This document shows, in pieces, positions 52,066 through 61,763 of a stretch of 64,000 bases of DNA (position 1 is the stretch's first letter; each line of letters begins with the position of its first letter). A program made the translations under genes and the position numbers. The DNA comes from Cellulophaga sp. F20128 (GTDB lineage Bacteria > Bacteroidota > Bacteroidia > Flavobacteriales > Flavobacteriaceae), in assembly GCF_023015805.1 (NCBI RefSeq), contig NZ_JALKBA010000002.1, positions 186,001 to 250,000 on the forward strand. The letters are read 5' to 3'. The notes under the pieces were generated by a model. The model saw only the letters and a list, made by a program, of their open reading frames with translations, did not search any database and was not told the origin of the DNA.

Positions 52066-53339
52066 ACCAATTCTAATATACGTTCCAAAGACATTCCTCT
52101 GGAGCCTTTTATTAGTAGTGTACTTAAAGGTTGTATAGGGTGTTCTTTTAGATAAAACTTAAGGTCATTCAAGGTAGTTAGTTTTAGGGCTGTTGTTTTT
52201 GTTTTGGAAAAGTTTTCACCTATTAAAAAGGTGGCTGAAAAATTCATTTTGGCAGCGAGCTCTGCAATATTTTGGTGTTCTTCAACTGCAGAATTCCCCA
52301 ATTCAAACATATCTCCTAAAAACACAATTTTATGCTTGTCTTTCATCGCCTTAAAATTATCTAGGGCAGCAGCCATACTAGTGGGGTTAGCATTATAGGC
52401 GTCTAGGATAATTTTATAGCCTTTGTGTTCTAGTAATTGGGATCTGTTGTTTTGTGGCGTGTAACCTTCTATGGCTTCTTTAATTTTTGGCAATTCAATA
52501 TTAAAATAGATACCCATTACAATGGCTGCGCAACAATTGGTAAAGTTATAGGAACCAATTAAATTAGAAGTTATTCGAGTACCTCTTAGATTCAAGGTAA
52601 CGAAAGGGTCCGCACCTACGAACTCTATTTTGAAATCGTGTTCATTGCTTGTGCTAAACCCTGTTTTTTTTATATAATTACCAAGCTTGTTTTCTTGAAT
52701 TGGGTCGTCTGCATTTAAGAAAATATGCTTGTTGTTTGCTATAAGGTAATTGTATAATTCACTTTTGCCTTGAATAACACCTTCGGTGCTGCCAAAACCT
52801 TCTAAATGTGCTTTTCCAAAATTGGTAATGTAGCCATAATCAGGTTGGGCTAAATTGCATAAAAATTCAATTTCTTCTAGGTGGTTGGCACCCATTTCTA
52901 CAATGGCAATTTCTGTATCTTCTTGTATAGATAATAAGGTTAATGGAACACCAATATGGTTGTTGAGGTTGCCAATAGTGGCAATGGTATTGTATTTCTT
53001 TTGAATAACAGCCTTAAGCAGTTCTTTAGTAGTTGTCTTGCCGTTACTACCGGTTAATCCAATGACCCTTGCAGAACAATGATGTCTGTGAAGCTTACCT
53101 ACTTGTTGTAGGGTATGTAATACATCCTTAACTACAATAAACTTATTTGAAGTAGCAAATTTTTCGTCATCTATAATGGCATAAGCAGCTCCTTTTTTTA
53201 TGGCGTCTTCTGCATAACTATTGCCATTAAAATTATCGCCTTTAAGGGCAAAAAATATACAGTTCTTTGTAATTTTTCGCGTATCCGTACATACAGTAGG
53301 ATATTTTAAAAATAATTGATGAATTTGAGCTATTGTCAT
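52062..53339 (-). CDS. murF: UDP-N-acetylmuramoyl-tripeptide--D-alanyl-D-alanine ligase
   Basis: A 425-residue cytoplasmic Mur ligase with the ATP loop GLTGSNGKTTTKE, EMGANHLEEIE and NANPTSMAAAL in order. It adds D-Ala-D-Ala to the peptidoglycan precursor. A terminator separates it from gldJ upstream on the same strand; the murF-gldJ-porV arrangement is common in Flavobacteriaceae. Confidence 0.96.
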   Translation of the reverse strand: MTIAQIHQLFLKYPTVCTDTRKITKNCIFFALKGDNFNGNSYAEDAIKKGAAYAIIDDEKFATSNKFIVVKDVLHTLQQVGKLHRHHCSARVIGLTGSNGKTTTKELLKAVIQKKYNTIATIGNLNNHIGVPLTLLSIQEDTEIAIVEMGANHLEEIEFLCNLAQPDYGYITNFGKAHLEGFGSTEGVIQGKSELYNYLIANNKHIFLNADDPIQENKLGNYIKKTGFSTSNEHDFKIEFVGADPFVTLNLRGTRITSNLIGSYNFTNCCAAIVMGIYFNIELPKIKEAIEGYTPQNNRSQLLEHKGYKIILDAYNANPTSMAAALDNFKAMKDKHKIVFLGDMFELGNSAVEEHQNIAELAAKMNFSATFLIGENFSKTKTTALKLTTLNDLKFYLKEHPIQPLSTLLIKGSRGMSLERILELV

Positions 53340-53349
53340 AAAGCGAATA

Positions 53350-53383
53350 TAAAAAAAAAGACTGCTCTTTTGAGCAGTCTTTT
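53350..53383 (-). terminator. Terminator after gldJ
   Basis: A 12-bp stem AAAAGACTGCTC / GAGCAGTCTTTT with a 4-nt loop. On the minus strand it is followed by a U-run, so it ends gldJ transcription before murF. Confidence 0.8.
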
Positions 53384-53403
53384 AAAAATATAATTCGATT
53401 TGT

Positions 53404-55068
53404 TTATTTTACTTTTTTACCTCTAGCCGTTTTGTTTTTACTTTTAGATTTAGAACCAACTCTAGACATAGCACATCTAAATCCGATGTCATCTGTAGCC
53501 ATATATTGTGGTTGGTATCTACGTTGTGCAGGGTCTAGCCAGTATGCGCGATCTCTCCAAGAACCACCTTTGTATACTCTTACCTCATTGTTAATTAACG
53601 AAGTTCTAAAGTTAGATTTATCATAATTTCTAACAAATTTTCCAACACTATCTCTTTCTATTTTGTTGTTCGGAGAGTTGTACATTGATTTTTTGTTTTG
53701 TTCGTCCCCATCGGCCTCATTAAATTTATCATAAAATCGTGTAGATCCTGGTTCACCATCTCTGTAGCCTCTATTGTCACTTGAAGAGAAATTGGTTCTT
53801 AGGTATGTTTCTTTTTCATCTACAGCAACCATTTTAATTTCCCCTGGTAAGTTAACAGCAACTATTTTACCGTTAGGTAGCGTGTCGTAAACAACAGAAT
53901 CTCTAAGGATATTAACTTTTCCATCTTCGCCAATGGCAGGTTTCATATAAATGTTACCTCTGTAATAGTTGAAATCACTTATTTCATCATCTACAATGGG
54001 TCTGTAAACATCAGCAACCCATTCTGATACGTTACCAGCCATATCATAAAGACCTAGGTCATTTGGTTTGTATGACATCACTGCATTGGTGATATCTGCT
54101 CCATCATCAGACCAGCCAGCTATTCCGCCATAATCACCCTTGCCTTGTTTAAAGTTTGCTAATTGATCACCTCTACCAACACGTTGTCCGTTTCGAGTGT
54201 AATCGCCTTCCCAAGGATATTTTTTTCTTCCTCTATAGTTATTGTATTCTCTAGTACCAGCATTTGCTTGTGCTGCATACTCCCATTCTGTCTCCGTAGG
54301 TAACCTGTATTCCGGTAAAATAACCCCACTACTTCGCTTTGCGAAAACAGAAATAGAATCTTTTTGCATTTTTCCTTGTAAAGAATCAATTTGTCCACCA
54401 TAAACAGATTCTGGTCTGTTTAAGTAGGCTTCCGTACTAAAGGTACCTTCTGTTTCTCCACTTAAGGCTTTGTATTTTGCTTCCGAATCTAAATAGCCTT
54501 CTTTTTCTAACATTAATTCATTTACACGATCTGTACGCCATTCAGCAAATTGCGTGGCTTGCACCCAATTTACACCAACTACTGGGTATTCAGCGTATCC
54601 AGGATGTCTTAAATAGTTATTGGTCATAGTTTCGTTAAAACCAAGTCTATTTCTCCATACTAGCGTATCCGGTAAAGCACCTACATAAATGTTGGCATAT
54701 TTTGGATTTTCTGGAGGGTAAACAGATTTTAAGTAATCTAAAAATTGTAAATACATTTTGTTTGTAACCTCGGTTTCATCCATATAGAACGACTGAACAT
54801 GTTGTTGGGTAGGTGTATTGTTCCAATCATGCATTACATCATCCTGTACCTTACCTTTTGTAAATGTACCTCCTTCTATAAACACAAGACCAGGAGCAGT
54901 TACTTGTTCCTTAAAATCTGAGTTGTGTTGAAAACCACCTTCCTTGGCATTAATTTTCCAACCCGTAGCACGAGATACATCTTTAGATGAAGATGATTTT
55001 TTACAACTGGTAATGCTACTTACAACAACAGCACACGAGAGTACAACTTTAATGAATTGTTTTTTCAT
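53404..55068 (-). CDS. gldJ: Gliding motility lipoprotein GldJ
   Basis: A 554-residue lipoprotein (ITSC lipobox) with a SUMF1-type fold: FIEGGTFTKGKVQDD, YMDETEVTNKMYLQFLDYL, RLPTETEWEYAAQANAG, MAGNVSEWVADVYRP and KGGSWRDRAYWLDPAQRR, ending GFRCAMSR. GldJ is a core part of the Bacteroidota gliding/T9SS apparatus. Size matches known GldJ (about 560). It lies divergent from porV. Confidence 0.95.
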   Translation of the reverse strand: MKKQFIKVVLSCAVVVSSITSCKKSSSSKDVSRATGWKINAKEGGFQHNSDFKEQVTAPGLVFIEGGTFTKGKVQDDVMHDWNNTPTQQHVQSFYMDETEVTNKMYLQFLDYLKSVYPPENPKYANIYVGALPDTLVWRNRLGFNETMTNNYLRHPGYAEYPVVGVNWVQATQFAEWRTDRVNELMLEKEGYLDSEAKYKALSGETEGTFSTEAYLNRPESVYGGQIDSLQGKMQKDSISVFAKRSSGVILPEYRLPTETEWEYAAQANAGTREYNNYRGRKKYPWEGDYTRNGQRVGRGDQLANFKQGKGDYGGIAGWSDDGADITNAVMSYKPNDLGLYDMAGNVSEWVADVYRPIVDDEISDFNYYRGNIYMKPAIGEDGKVNILRDSVVYDTLPNGKIVAVNLPGEIKMVAVDEKETYLRTNFSSSDNRGYRDGEPGSTRFYDKFNEADGDEQNKKSMYNSPNNKIERDSVGKFVRNYDKSNFRTSLINNEVRVYKGGSWRDRAYWLDPAQRRYQPQYMATDDIGFRCAMSRVGSKSKSKNKTARGKKVK

Positions 55069-55464
55069 AATTAAGACTTGAGTTCTATATTTTACTGCTA
55101 TTCTACAGCAATAATATTTTTTTTCATTTTAAACTTTACTTACTATCGGCTATTAAAACGATATTTTTTAAAGATTATTTTGTTTCTGTTAAAAAAAACC
55201 GAAATACCCATAATGCAGAGCTTAACAAATCTATAACGCCACAAATAATAGAATAGTATCAATGGGTTAAATTCTTTTAATTAAATTTTATTGGTACTTC
55301 CAAAATAGCTGTGCAGGAGTTTAATTGATTAGGTGAAATAAGTATACTTGCACATTTAATTTAAAAATAAACTTCCTTATATATAAGATATTATAAAAAA
55401 GTACGTTAATTTAAATGTTATGATATTTGTACGCGAAAGCTTATAAAGAACTGAACCTTATAAA
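55069..55464. other. Divergent intergenic region between gldJ and porV
   Basis: About 396 bp, very AT-rich, with no reading frame I would defend. A near-consensus -7 (GATATTTG, 55422-55429) lies 35 nt before the porV start; no paired -33 element was seen. No comparable element was found for gldJ. Confidence 0.4.
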
Positions 55465-56616
55465 ATGATGATGAAAAAAACACTAGTATTACTACTTCTT
55501 GTATCAGTTTACAGCGCTACAGCTCAGGAGAATAGATCCATTACAACAGCCGTTCCTTTTTTAAATATAGCAGCAGACGCAAGATCGGCGGGTATGGGGG
55601 ATATGGGGGTTGCCACCTCTGCAGATGCCTATTCCTTACAATGGAATGCGGCGAAGTACGCATTTGCTGAACGGAAAATGGGATTTGGAATTAGTTACAC
55701 TCCTTATCTTGAAAATATTGTAACAGATGTAGCTTTGCTGAATGCGAATTACTTTAATAAGCTAAATGATAGAAGCGCCTTTGCTTTTGGGCTGCGATAT
55801 TTTGGCCTAGGAGAAGTAGAGTTACGACAAACAATAGATGAAGAAGGTACTACGGTAAAACCAAATGAATTTGTATTAGAAGGTGCTTATTCATTAAAAC
55901 TGTCCAGACAGTTTTCTATGGCAGTAAGTGGTAGATTCATAAGTTCTAATCTTAAATTCCCTTTAGACCCTAGTGTAGACTCTAAGGCTGCTACGGCATT
56001 TGCTGTTGATGTTTCTGGTTTTTATTATTCGCCCGAAATAGCATATAACAATTATGATGGTAGGTGGCGTGCAGGTTTTAATATTTCTAATTTAGGAAGT
56101 AAAATTGCATATGATCAAGGGGGGCAAGAAAATTTTTTACCGGCAAACTTAAAATTGGGAGTTGGTTTTGATTTTATTTTAGATCAGGATAATGTGCTTT
56201 CATTGACAACAGAATTTAATAAACTGTTAGTGCCAACACCACAAGACTTTAATGAGGACGGTCAGATCGATAGCCAAGATAACGAACGTTACCAGCAAAT
56301 AAGCTTTTTGGAAGGGGTATTTGATTCTTTTAATGATGCTCCAGACGGATTTGGGGAAGAGTTAAAAGAAGTAACTTGGGCATTGGGAGCGGAATATTCG
56401 TATCAAAATGCGTTTATGATGCGTGCAGGATATTTTAATGAAAATGAATTAAAGGGAGCCCGTAAATTCTTTTCGTTAGGAGCAGGTTTTAAATTTAAAG
56501 CTACGCAAGTAGACTTGTCTTATTTATTCTCAACCTCTAAAATTAAAAATCCATTAGAAAATACATTGCGTTTTTCACTTACATTTAATTTAGGTGAAGA
56601 ATTCTTTAACGATTAG
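55465..56616 (+). CDS. porV: Type IX secretion outer-membrane protein PorV
   Basis: A 383-residue beta-barrel of the FadL-like type with signal peptide (KKTLVLLLLVSVYSATAQ), the PorV opening VPFLNIAADARSAGMGDMGV, and a terminal strand RFSLTFNLGEEF. PorV shuttles cargo in T9SS. Three ATGs in a row (55465, 55468, 55471) make the exact start uncertain by two residues. The next gene begins immediately after its stop. Confidence 0.95.
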   Translation: MMMKKTLVLLLLVSVYSATAQENRSITTAVPFLNIAADARSAGMGDMGVATSADAYSLQWNAAKYAFAERKMGFGISYTPYLENIVTDVALLNANYFNKLNDRSAFAFGLRYFGLGEVELRQTIDEEGTTVKPNEFVLEGAYSLKLSRQFSMAVSGRFISSNLKFPLDPSVDSKAATAFAVDVSGFYYSPEIAYNNYDGRWRAGFNISNLGSKIAYDQGGQENFLPANLKLGVGFDFILDQDNVLSLTTEFNKLLVPTPQDFNEDGQIDSQDNERYQQISFLEGVFDSFNDAPDGFGEELKEVTWALGAEYSYQNAFMMRAGYFNENELKGARKFFSLGAGFKFKATQVDLSYLFSTSKIKNPLENTLRFSLTFNLGEEFFND

Positions 56617-57102
56617 ATGAAGAAAAAAAAACTAGCTATTGAAGTATCTGTTTATGACTCAATAACGGAGCTATCTCAAACAGATAAAACACTTATGTTA
56701 AAAGCTGTTGAGGCTCGTAAAAATGCATATGCACCTTATTCTAATTTTTCAGTCGGGGCAGCAGTCCTTTTAGCCAATGGTAAAACTGTTTTAGGGAACA
56801 ATCAAGAAAACGCATCTTTTCCTGCAGGCTTATGTGCAGAAAGAGTTGCTATTTTTCAAGCGGGTGCCATTTACCCAAATGTAAAAATTGTATCCGTGGC
56901 CATTTCGGCAACTTCCAAAAACTATCAAGTATCAAATCCGGCAGCACCCTGTGGTAGTTGTAGGCAGGCAATGATAGAATACGAGCAAAAACAAAAGCAA
57001 TCTGTAACCTTATTGTTGATGGGGGAGCTGGGGGCCGTTTATAAATGCGATTCTATTGCCGATATTTTACCGTTAGCATTTAGCAATTCTTTCTTAGAGT
57101 AA
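56617..57102 (+). CDS. cdd: Cytidine deaminase
   Basis: A 161-residue zinc deaminase: AYAPYSNFSVGAAVLL, NASFPAGLCAERVA (catalytic CAE), and PCGSCRQAM (zinc cysteines). Converts cytidine to uridine in salvage. It starts directly at the base after the porV stop, so co-transcription is expected. Confidence 0.95.
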   Translation: MKKKKLAIEVSVYDSITELSQTDKTLMLKAVEARKNAYAPYSNFSVGAAVLLANGKTVLGNNQENASFPAGLCAERVAIFQAGAIYPNVKIVSVAISATSKNYQVSNPAAPCGSCRQAMIEYEQKQKQSVTLLLMGELGAVYKCDSIADILPLAFSNSFLE

Positions 57103-57223
57103 CTTTTGTTGCGAATTATATTTTTTTTATTCCTTTTTTTTGCCTTAAATTCAATTTGAAAAAACAAAATGGATATGGGCTGTGCTTTTTTGTCATTTTT
57201 TTTTTGGTAGTGAATTTAATGTG

Positions 57224-57231
57224 TATTTTTG
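57224..57231 (+). promoter_or_regulatory. Putative promoter of pdhA (-7 element)
   Basis: TATTTTTG fits TAnnTTTG. A TTTG at 57203-57206 lies 17 nt upstream as a possible -33 element. The pdhA ATG is 39 nt downstream. Confidence 0.55.
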
Positions 57232-57270
57232 TTTCGCTGTAAAATCAGCCTTTTTTTAAAATAGTTTTAA

Positions 57271-58269
57271 ATGAAAAAAATAACCAAAGAAGTTTACCTT
57301 AATTGGTATAAGGATATGTTATTCTGGAGAAAGTTTGAGGATAAGCTTGCTGCTGTTTACATTCAACAAAAAGTTAGGGGATTCCTACACTTGTATAATG
57401 GTCAAGAAGCTGTTTTAGCAGGTTCATTACATGCAATGGATCTTACCAAGGATAAAATGATAACTGCATATCGAAATCACGTACAACCCATTGGAATGGG
57501 TGTAGATCCAAAAAGGGTAATGGCCGAACTTTATGGTAAGGTAACAGGTACTTCTAAGGGAATGGGAGGTTCTATGCATATTTTTTCTAAGGAGCATCGT
57601 TTTTATGGTGGTCACGGCATTGTAGGAGGGCAAATACCTTTAGGGGCTGGTTTGGCATTTGGAGATAAATACGCTGGTAGTAATGCAGTAACTTTATGTT
57701 ATATGGGTGATGGAGCTGTAAGGCAAGGTTCTTTACACGAAACGTTTAACTTGGCTATGCTTTGGAAATTACCTGTGGTATTTATTTGTGAAAACAATGG
57801 ATATGCAATGGGAACATCAGTAGCTAGAACATCACATTCTACAGAAATATGGAAATTAGGTTTAGGATATGAAATGCCTTGTGGTCCTGTTGATGGAATG
57901 GATCCGGTTACCGTTGCTAAAGAAGTGAGTAAGGCTGTGGAAAGAGCAAGAGCTGGAGACGGACCAACATTTTTAGAAATGAAAACATATCGTTATAGAG
58001 GACATTCTATGTCTGATGCTCAGCATTATAGAACTAAGGATGAGGTTGAAGAATATAAGAAAATTGATCCTATTTCTCAAGTGTTAGCTATTATCAAGGA
58101 AAATAAATATGCTACAGATGATCAAATCGCAGAAGTAGGAAAAGAAGTAAAACGCAAGGTTAATGAATGTGAGAAGTTTGCTGACGAATCAGATTACCCA
58201 CCAGCAAGCCAATTATACGATATGGTATATGAGCAAAAAGATTTTCCATTTGTACAACATAAATTATAG
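57271..58269 (+). CDS. pdhA: Pyruvate dehydrogenase E1 component alpha subunit
   Basis: A 332-residue thiamine-diphosphate enzyme subunit: GHGIVGGQIPLGAGLAF, and the GDGAVRQGSLHE...CENNGYAMGTS TPP-binding motif, then phosphorylation-loop-like RYRGHSMSDAQHYR. It decarboxylates pyruvate with an E1 beta subunit not seen here. It begins an operon with the E2 gene, 3 nt away. Confidence 0.96.
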   Translation: MKKITKEVYLNWYKDMLFWRKFEDKLAAVYIQQKVRGFLHLYNGQEAVLAGSLHAMDLTKDKMITAYRNHVQPIGMGVDPKRVMAELYGKVTGTSKGMGGSMHIFSKEHRFYGGHGIVGGQIPLGAGLAFGDKYAGSNAVTLCYMGDGAVRQGSLHETFNLAMLWKLPVVFICENNGYAMGTSVARTSHSTEIWKLGLGYEMPCGPVDGMDPVTVAKEVSKAVERARAGDGPTFLEMKTYRYRGHSMSDAQHYRTKDEVEEYKKIDPISQVLAIIKENKYATDDQIAEVGKEVKRKVNECEKFADESDYPPASQLYDMVYEQKDFPFVQHKL

Positions 58270-58272
58270 AAT

Positions 58273-59895
58273 ATGGCAGAGATAATAAACATGCCGAGGT
58301 TAAGCGATACCATGGAAGAAGGTACCGTTGCCAAATGGCTTAAAAATGTTGGGGATAAAATTGAAGAAGGTGATATTCTTGCAGAAATAGAAACGGACAA
58401 GGCTACTATGGAGTTTGAGTCCTTTAATGAAGGTGTATTGTTGCATATCGGGATTGAAGAAGGAGGTACTGCACCTGTTGATACTTTATTAGCCATTATT
58501 GGAGAAGAAGGGGAAGATATTTCTGCCCATTTATCTGGTGGTAATAAAGCGGCTGCAGTAGAAGAGAAAAACGAGGATGTTGAAAAAAAGACAGCGCCAG
58601 AGGCCGAAGTTGCTACTGGAGGATCGATACCAGAAGGTGTAGAGGTAATTAAAATGCCACGCCTTAGTGACACTATGGAAGAAGGTACTGTTGCTACTTG
58701 GTTAAAAAATGTTGGTGATACTGTTGAAGAAGGAGATATTCTTGCTGAAATAGAAACCGATAAAGCAACCATGGAATTTGAGTCTTTTTATTCTGGTACT
58801 TTGTTGTATGTAGGTTTAAAAGAAGGAGAATCTTCTCCGGTGGATGAAGTTTTGGCAATTATAGGCCCAGCAGGAACAGATGTAAATGCTGTGCTAAATG
58901 CAGGGAGTTCTACTCCAGCAGCTCAAGCTACAACAGAAGCTCCAAAACAAGAAGCAAAGAAAGAGGAAAAAGTGACTGCTGAAACAGCGTCAATAGCTAC
59001 TGATGGTAAACGTATATTGGCTTCGCCTTTGGCTAAGAAAATTGCATCAGATAAAGGAATCAATTTATCTAATGTTACTGGTTCTGGAGATAACGGAAGA
59101 ATTGTAAAGAAAGATGTTGAAGGTTATACGCCCTCTGCAACTACCGCGGCGCCAGAAAAGGCTAATGAGGAAGCAGCTACCACTAAACCAGTTATAACTG
59201 CTCCTGTTGGTGAAGAAGGTTATGAAGACGTTAAAAACTCTTCAATGCGTAAAGTAATTGCTAAGGTTTTAGGGAAATCTAAATTTACTGCTCCCCATTT
59301 TTACCTAACAATAGAAGTGGATATGGACAACGCAAAAGCGTCCAGAGTACAAATAAATAACTTGCCAGACACTAAGGTGTCCTTTAATGATATGGTATTA
59401 AAAGCTTGTGCAATGGCCCTTAGAAAGCACCCACAAGTAAATACAACTTGGCAAGATGATGTTACGCGATACAACCAACACATTCATATTGGTGTTGCGG
59501 TATCTGTAGACGAAGGGCTAGTAGTTCCTGTCGTTAAATTTGCAGACCAAATGAGTTTAACTTCCATAGGGGCAACGGTAAAAGACTTAGCAGGTAAGGC
59601 TAGATCTAAAAAAATTGCACCAGCAGAAATGGAAGGTAGTACCTTTACGGTGTCAAATTTAGGGATGTTCGGTATTCAAGAATTTACCTCTATCATAAAT
59701 CAACCAAATTCGGCCATACTATCTGTAGGTGCGATTGTAGAAAAGCCGGTTGTTAAAAATGGAGAAATTGTGGTAGGTAATACTATGAAACTTACCTTGG
59801 CTTGTGACCATAGAACTGTAGATGGTGCTGTTGGAGCTCAGTTTTTACAGACCTTGAGAAACTTTATAGAAAATCCTGTTACCATGCTTGCATAA
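58273..59895 (+). CDS. pdhC: Dihydrolipoyllysine acetyltransferase, E2 of pyruvate dehydrogenase
   Basis: A 540-residue E2 with two lipoyl domains (~1-80 with K43, ~124-205 with K164, both in ETDKATMEFES), a peripheral-subunit-binding domain (~247-285: ASPLAKKIASDKGINL), and the acetyltransferase core ending with catalytic DHRTVDG (H513, D517). It passes acetyl groups to CoA. E3 and E1 beta are elsewhere. The duplicated lipoyl modules are nearly identical over the core. Confidence 0.96.
   Translation: MAEIINMPRLSDTMEEGTVAKWLKNVGDKIEEGDILAEIETDKATMEFESFNEGVLLHIGIEEGGTAPVDTLLAIIGEEGEDISAHLSGGNKAAAVEEKNEDVEKKTAPEAEVATGGSIPEGVEVIKMPRLSDTMEEGTVATWLKNVGDTVEEGDILAEIETDKATMEFESFYSGTLLYVGLKEGESSPVDEVLAIIGPAGTDVNAVLNAGSSTPAAQATTEAPKQEAKKEEKVTAETASIATDGKRILASPLAKKIASDKGINLSNVTGSGDNGRIVKKDVEGYTPSATTAAPEKANEEAATTKPVITAPVGEEGYEDVKNSSMRKVIAKVLGKSKFTAPHFYLTIEVDMDNAKASRVQINNLPDTKVSFNDMVLKACAMALRKHPQVNTTWQDDVTRYNQHIHIGVAVSVDEGLVVPVVKFADQMSLTSIGATVKDLAGKARSKKIAPAEMEGSTFTVSNLGMFGIQEFTSIINQPNSAILSVGAIVEKPVVKNGEIVVGNTMKLTLACDHRTVDGAVGAQFLQTLRNFIENPVTMLA
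58285..58500 (+). repeat. Lipoyl-domain repeat, copy 1 (copy 2 at about 58651-58866)
   Basis: The first and second lipoyl segments of pdhC share long identical protein stretches (MPRLSDTMEEGTVA, EEGDILAEIETDKATMEFE), and the DNA is clearly similar but carries synonymous changes, so the duplication is not recent. Confidence 0.8.
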
Positions 59896-59922
59896 TAGCA
59901 GCAAAGTATAGTTATAAATTAG

Positions 59923-59955
59923 AAAGCATCTCAAATAAATGAGATGCTTTTTTTA
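59923..59955 (+). terminator. Intrinsic terminator after pdhC
   Basis: An 11-bp perfect stem AAAGCATCTCA / TGAGATGCTTT with a 6-nt loop and T-run. Confidence 0.88.
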
Positions 59956-59976
59956 TATTTACCAAAAGATTAAACA

Positions 59977-60969
59977 ATGAAAAAAATTCTCTTATTCGTA
60001 TTAATTGCCGTGGTTCAGAGTTGTGGCGTTAAAGTAAAAGGACCAGATGGTATAGCTAGAAATTCTAATATAAAAGCCAAGGAAATTAGTAAAGATATTG
60101 CCACGCCAGCCGGAGTGAATGAAATCGTTAGTTACTTAGCTTCAGATGAATTGCAAGGACGTGCTTCTGGCAGTGAGGGTATTAATGAGGCGGCGACCTA
60201 TATAGCCAATGCGTTTAAAGCAAATGGTGTAAGCCCATACTTTGGCGCCTATAGAGATACCTTAACTAATTTTAAAAAAGACTTAGGAGTTGCTTATAAT
60301 GTTGTTGGTTTTGTTGAGGGAAATGATCCGGAACTAAAAAAAGAATTCCTAATTATAGGAGCGCATTATGACCATATCGGAAAAGCCAAAGCTAATGGGG
60401 ATGATAACATTGCTAATGGGGCTAATGATAATGCTTCTGGTACGGCAACTGTTATGGAATTGGCGCGTTATTTTGGTACAGCAAAAACAAACAAAAGAAG
60501 TATTATTTTTGCTTTGTTTTCAGCAGAAGAAATGGGACTATTAGGATCTAAACATTTGGCAGAAAAGTTGAAATCCAGCAACTTAAACCTATATGCAATG
60601 CTTAATTTTGAAATGGTAGGGCTGCCCATGCTAGATAAAGAGTACCTGACTTATGTAACCGGGTATGATCTTTCTAACCTGGCAGCTATAAGTAATACTT
60701 ATGCCGGTGAAAAAATTGCGGGATTTTTACCGAAAGCTGGTGAGTTTAGACTTTTTATGAGGTCAGACAACCATCCTTTTCACCAGGTGTTTAATGTGCC
60801 TTCTCAGACCTATTCTACCTTTGATTTTACAAATTTTGAACATTACCACAAAGTAGGAGATGAAGCACAACTTATGAATTATGAGCATATGGCTAGCCTA
60901 ATCAATAAGTTTGTACCAGTTATAGAAGGGATAGCTAATGCAGCAACCAAGGAAATAAAATATAACTAA
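59977..60969 (+). CDS. M28 family metallopeptidase lipoprotein
   Basis: A 330-residue lipoprotein (VVQSC) with an M28 catalytic domain: IGAHYDHIG, GANDNASGTATVMELAR (zinc Asp), and ALFSAEEMGLLGS (catalytic and zinc Glu), and late HPFHQV and FEHYHKVGD. Aminopeptidase activity is expected in the periplasm or on the surface. Its stop codon overlaps the next gene's start by one base. Confidence 0.93.
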   Translation: MKKILLFVLIAVVQSCGVKVKGPDGIARNSNIKAKEISKDIATPAGVNEIVSYLASDELQGRASGSEGINEAATYIANAFKANGVSPYFGAYRDTLTNFKKDLGVAYNVVGFVEGNDPELKKEFLIIGAHYDHIGKAKANGDDNIANGANDNASGTATVMELARYFGTAKTNKRSIIFALFSAEEMGLLGSKHLAEKLKSSNLNLYAMLNFEMVGLPMLDKEYLTYVTGYDLSNLAAISNTYAGEKIAGFLPKAGEFRLFMRSDNHPFHQVFNVPSQTYSTFDFTNFEHYHKVGDEAQLMNYEHMASLINKFVPVIEGIANAATKEIKYN

Positions 60970-61649
60970 TGGCAAATATAATTGTAACCGGTTGTAGTAG
61001 GGGTATAGGGTATGAGTTGATACAACTATTTGCCAATCAAGGGCATCAGGTGTTGGCTTTATCTAGAAAAACAGCGCCAATATCCGAATTGCAAAATCCG
61101 AATATTTTCACCTTGTCTTGCGATATTTCAAAAGCATCCGATTTAAAAAAGGTGGGTGAATTTATAATTGAAAATTGGCAGCAGGTAGATGTGTTAATTA
61201 ACAATGCCGGAAAATTAGCCAATAAGCCTTTTTTGGAAACGTCTACAGAAGATTTTGAAGAAGTTTATAAGGTTAATGTTTTTGGTGTGGCTAGTATTAC
61301 CAAACTTGTAGTACCTAAAATGCTTAAAAACGGTCATGTTGTAACTATTAGTTCTATGGGTGGTGTTCAAGGCAGTGTTAAGTTTCCAGGTTTGTCGGCT
61401 TACAGCTCTAGTAAGGGTGCCGTAATAACGTTAACCGAATTATGGGCAGAAGAATTTAAAGAGACAGGGCCGTCTTTTAACGCGCTCGCCTTGGGTGCCG
61501 TACAAACCGAAATGTTAGAAGAAGCTTTTCCAGGTTATATAGCTCCAACAACAGCCTTGGAAATGGCAACCTATATTCAGAATTTTGCATTGACTGGGCA
61601 TAAAATGTACAATGGAAAGTTACTGCAAGTAAGTAATAGCACACCTTAA
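60969..61649 (+). CDS. Short-chain dehydrogenase/reductase
   Basis: A 226-residue SDR: VTGCSRGIGYELIQLF cofactor loop, LINNAGK, and catalytic S...YSSSK (SAYSSSKGA). Substrate not evident. Start overlaps the end of the M28 gene by one base, so the two are co-transcribed. Confidence 0.92.
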   Translation: MANIIVTGCSRGIGYELIQLFANQGHQVLALSRKTAPISELQNPNIFTLSCDISKASDLKKVGEFIIENWQQVDVLINNAGKLANKPFLETSTEDFEEVYKVNVFGVASITKLVVPKMLKNGHVVTISSMGGVQGSVKFPGLSAYSSSKGAVITLTELWAEEFKETGPSFNALALGAVQTEMLEEAFPGYIAPTTALEMATYIQNFALTGHKMYNGKLLQVSNSTP

Positions 61650-61763
61650 TTAATTTTTTATAGGATAGCTGTTGTAGTAGTGCTATTGTTGTAATTTTTT
61701 TAGCACAAACAATTTATGGTTCTTCTATTAGCTGTAGACTATAGAATCTACTATTTTTGCGAT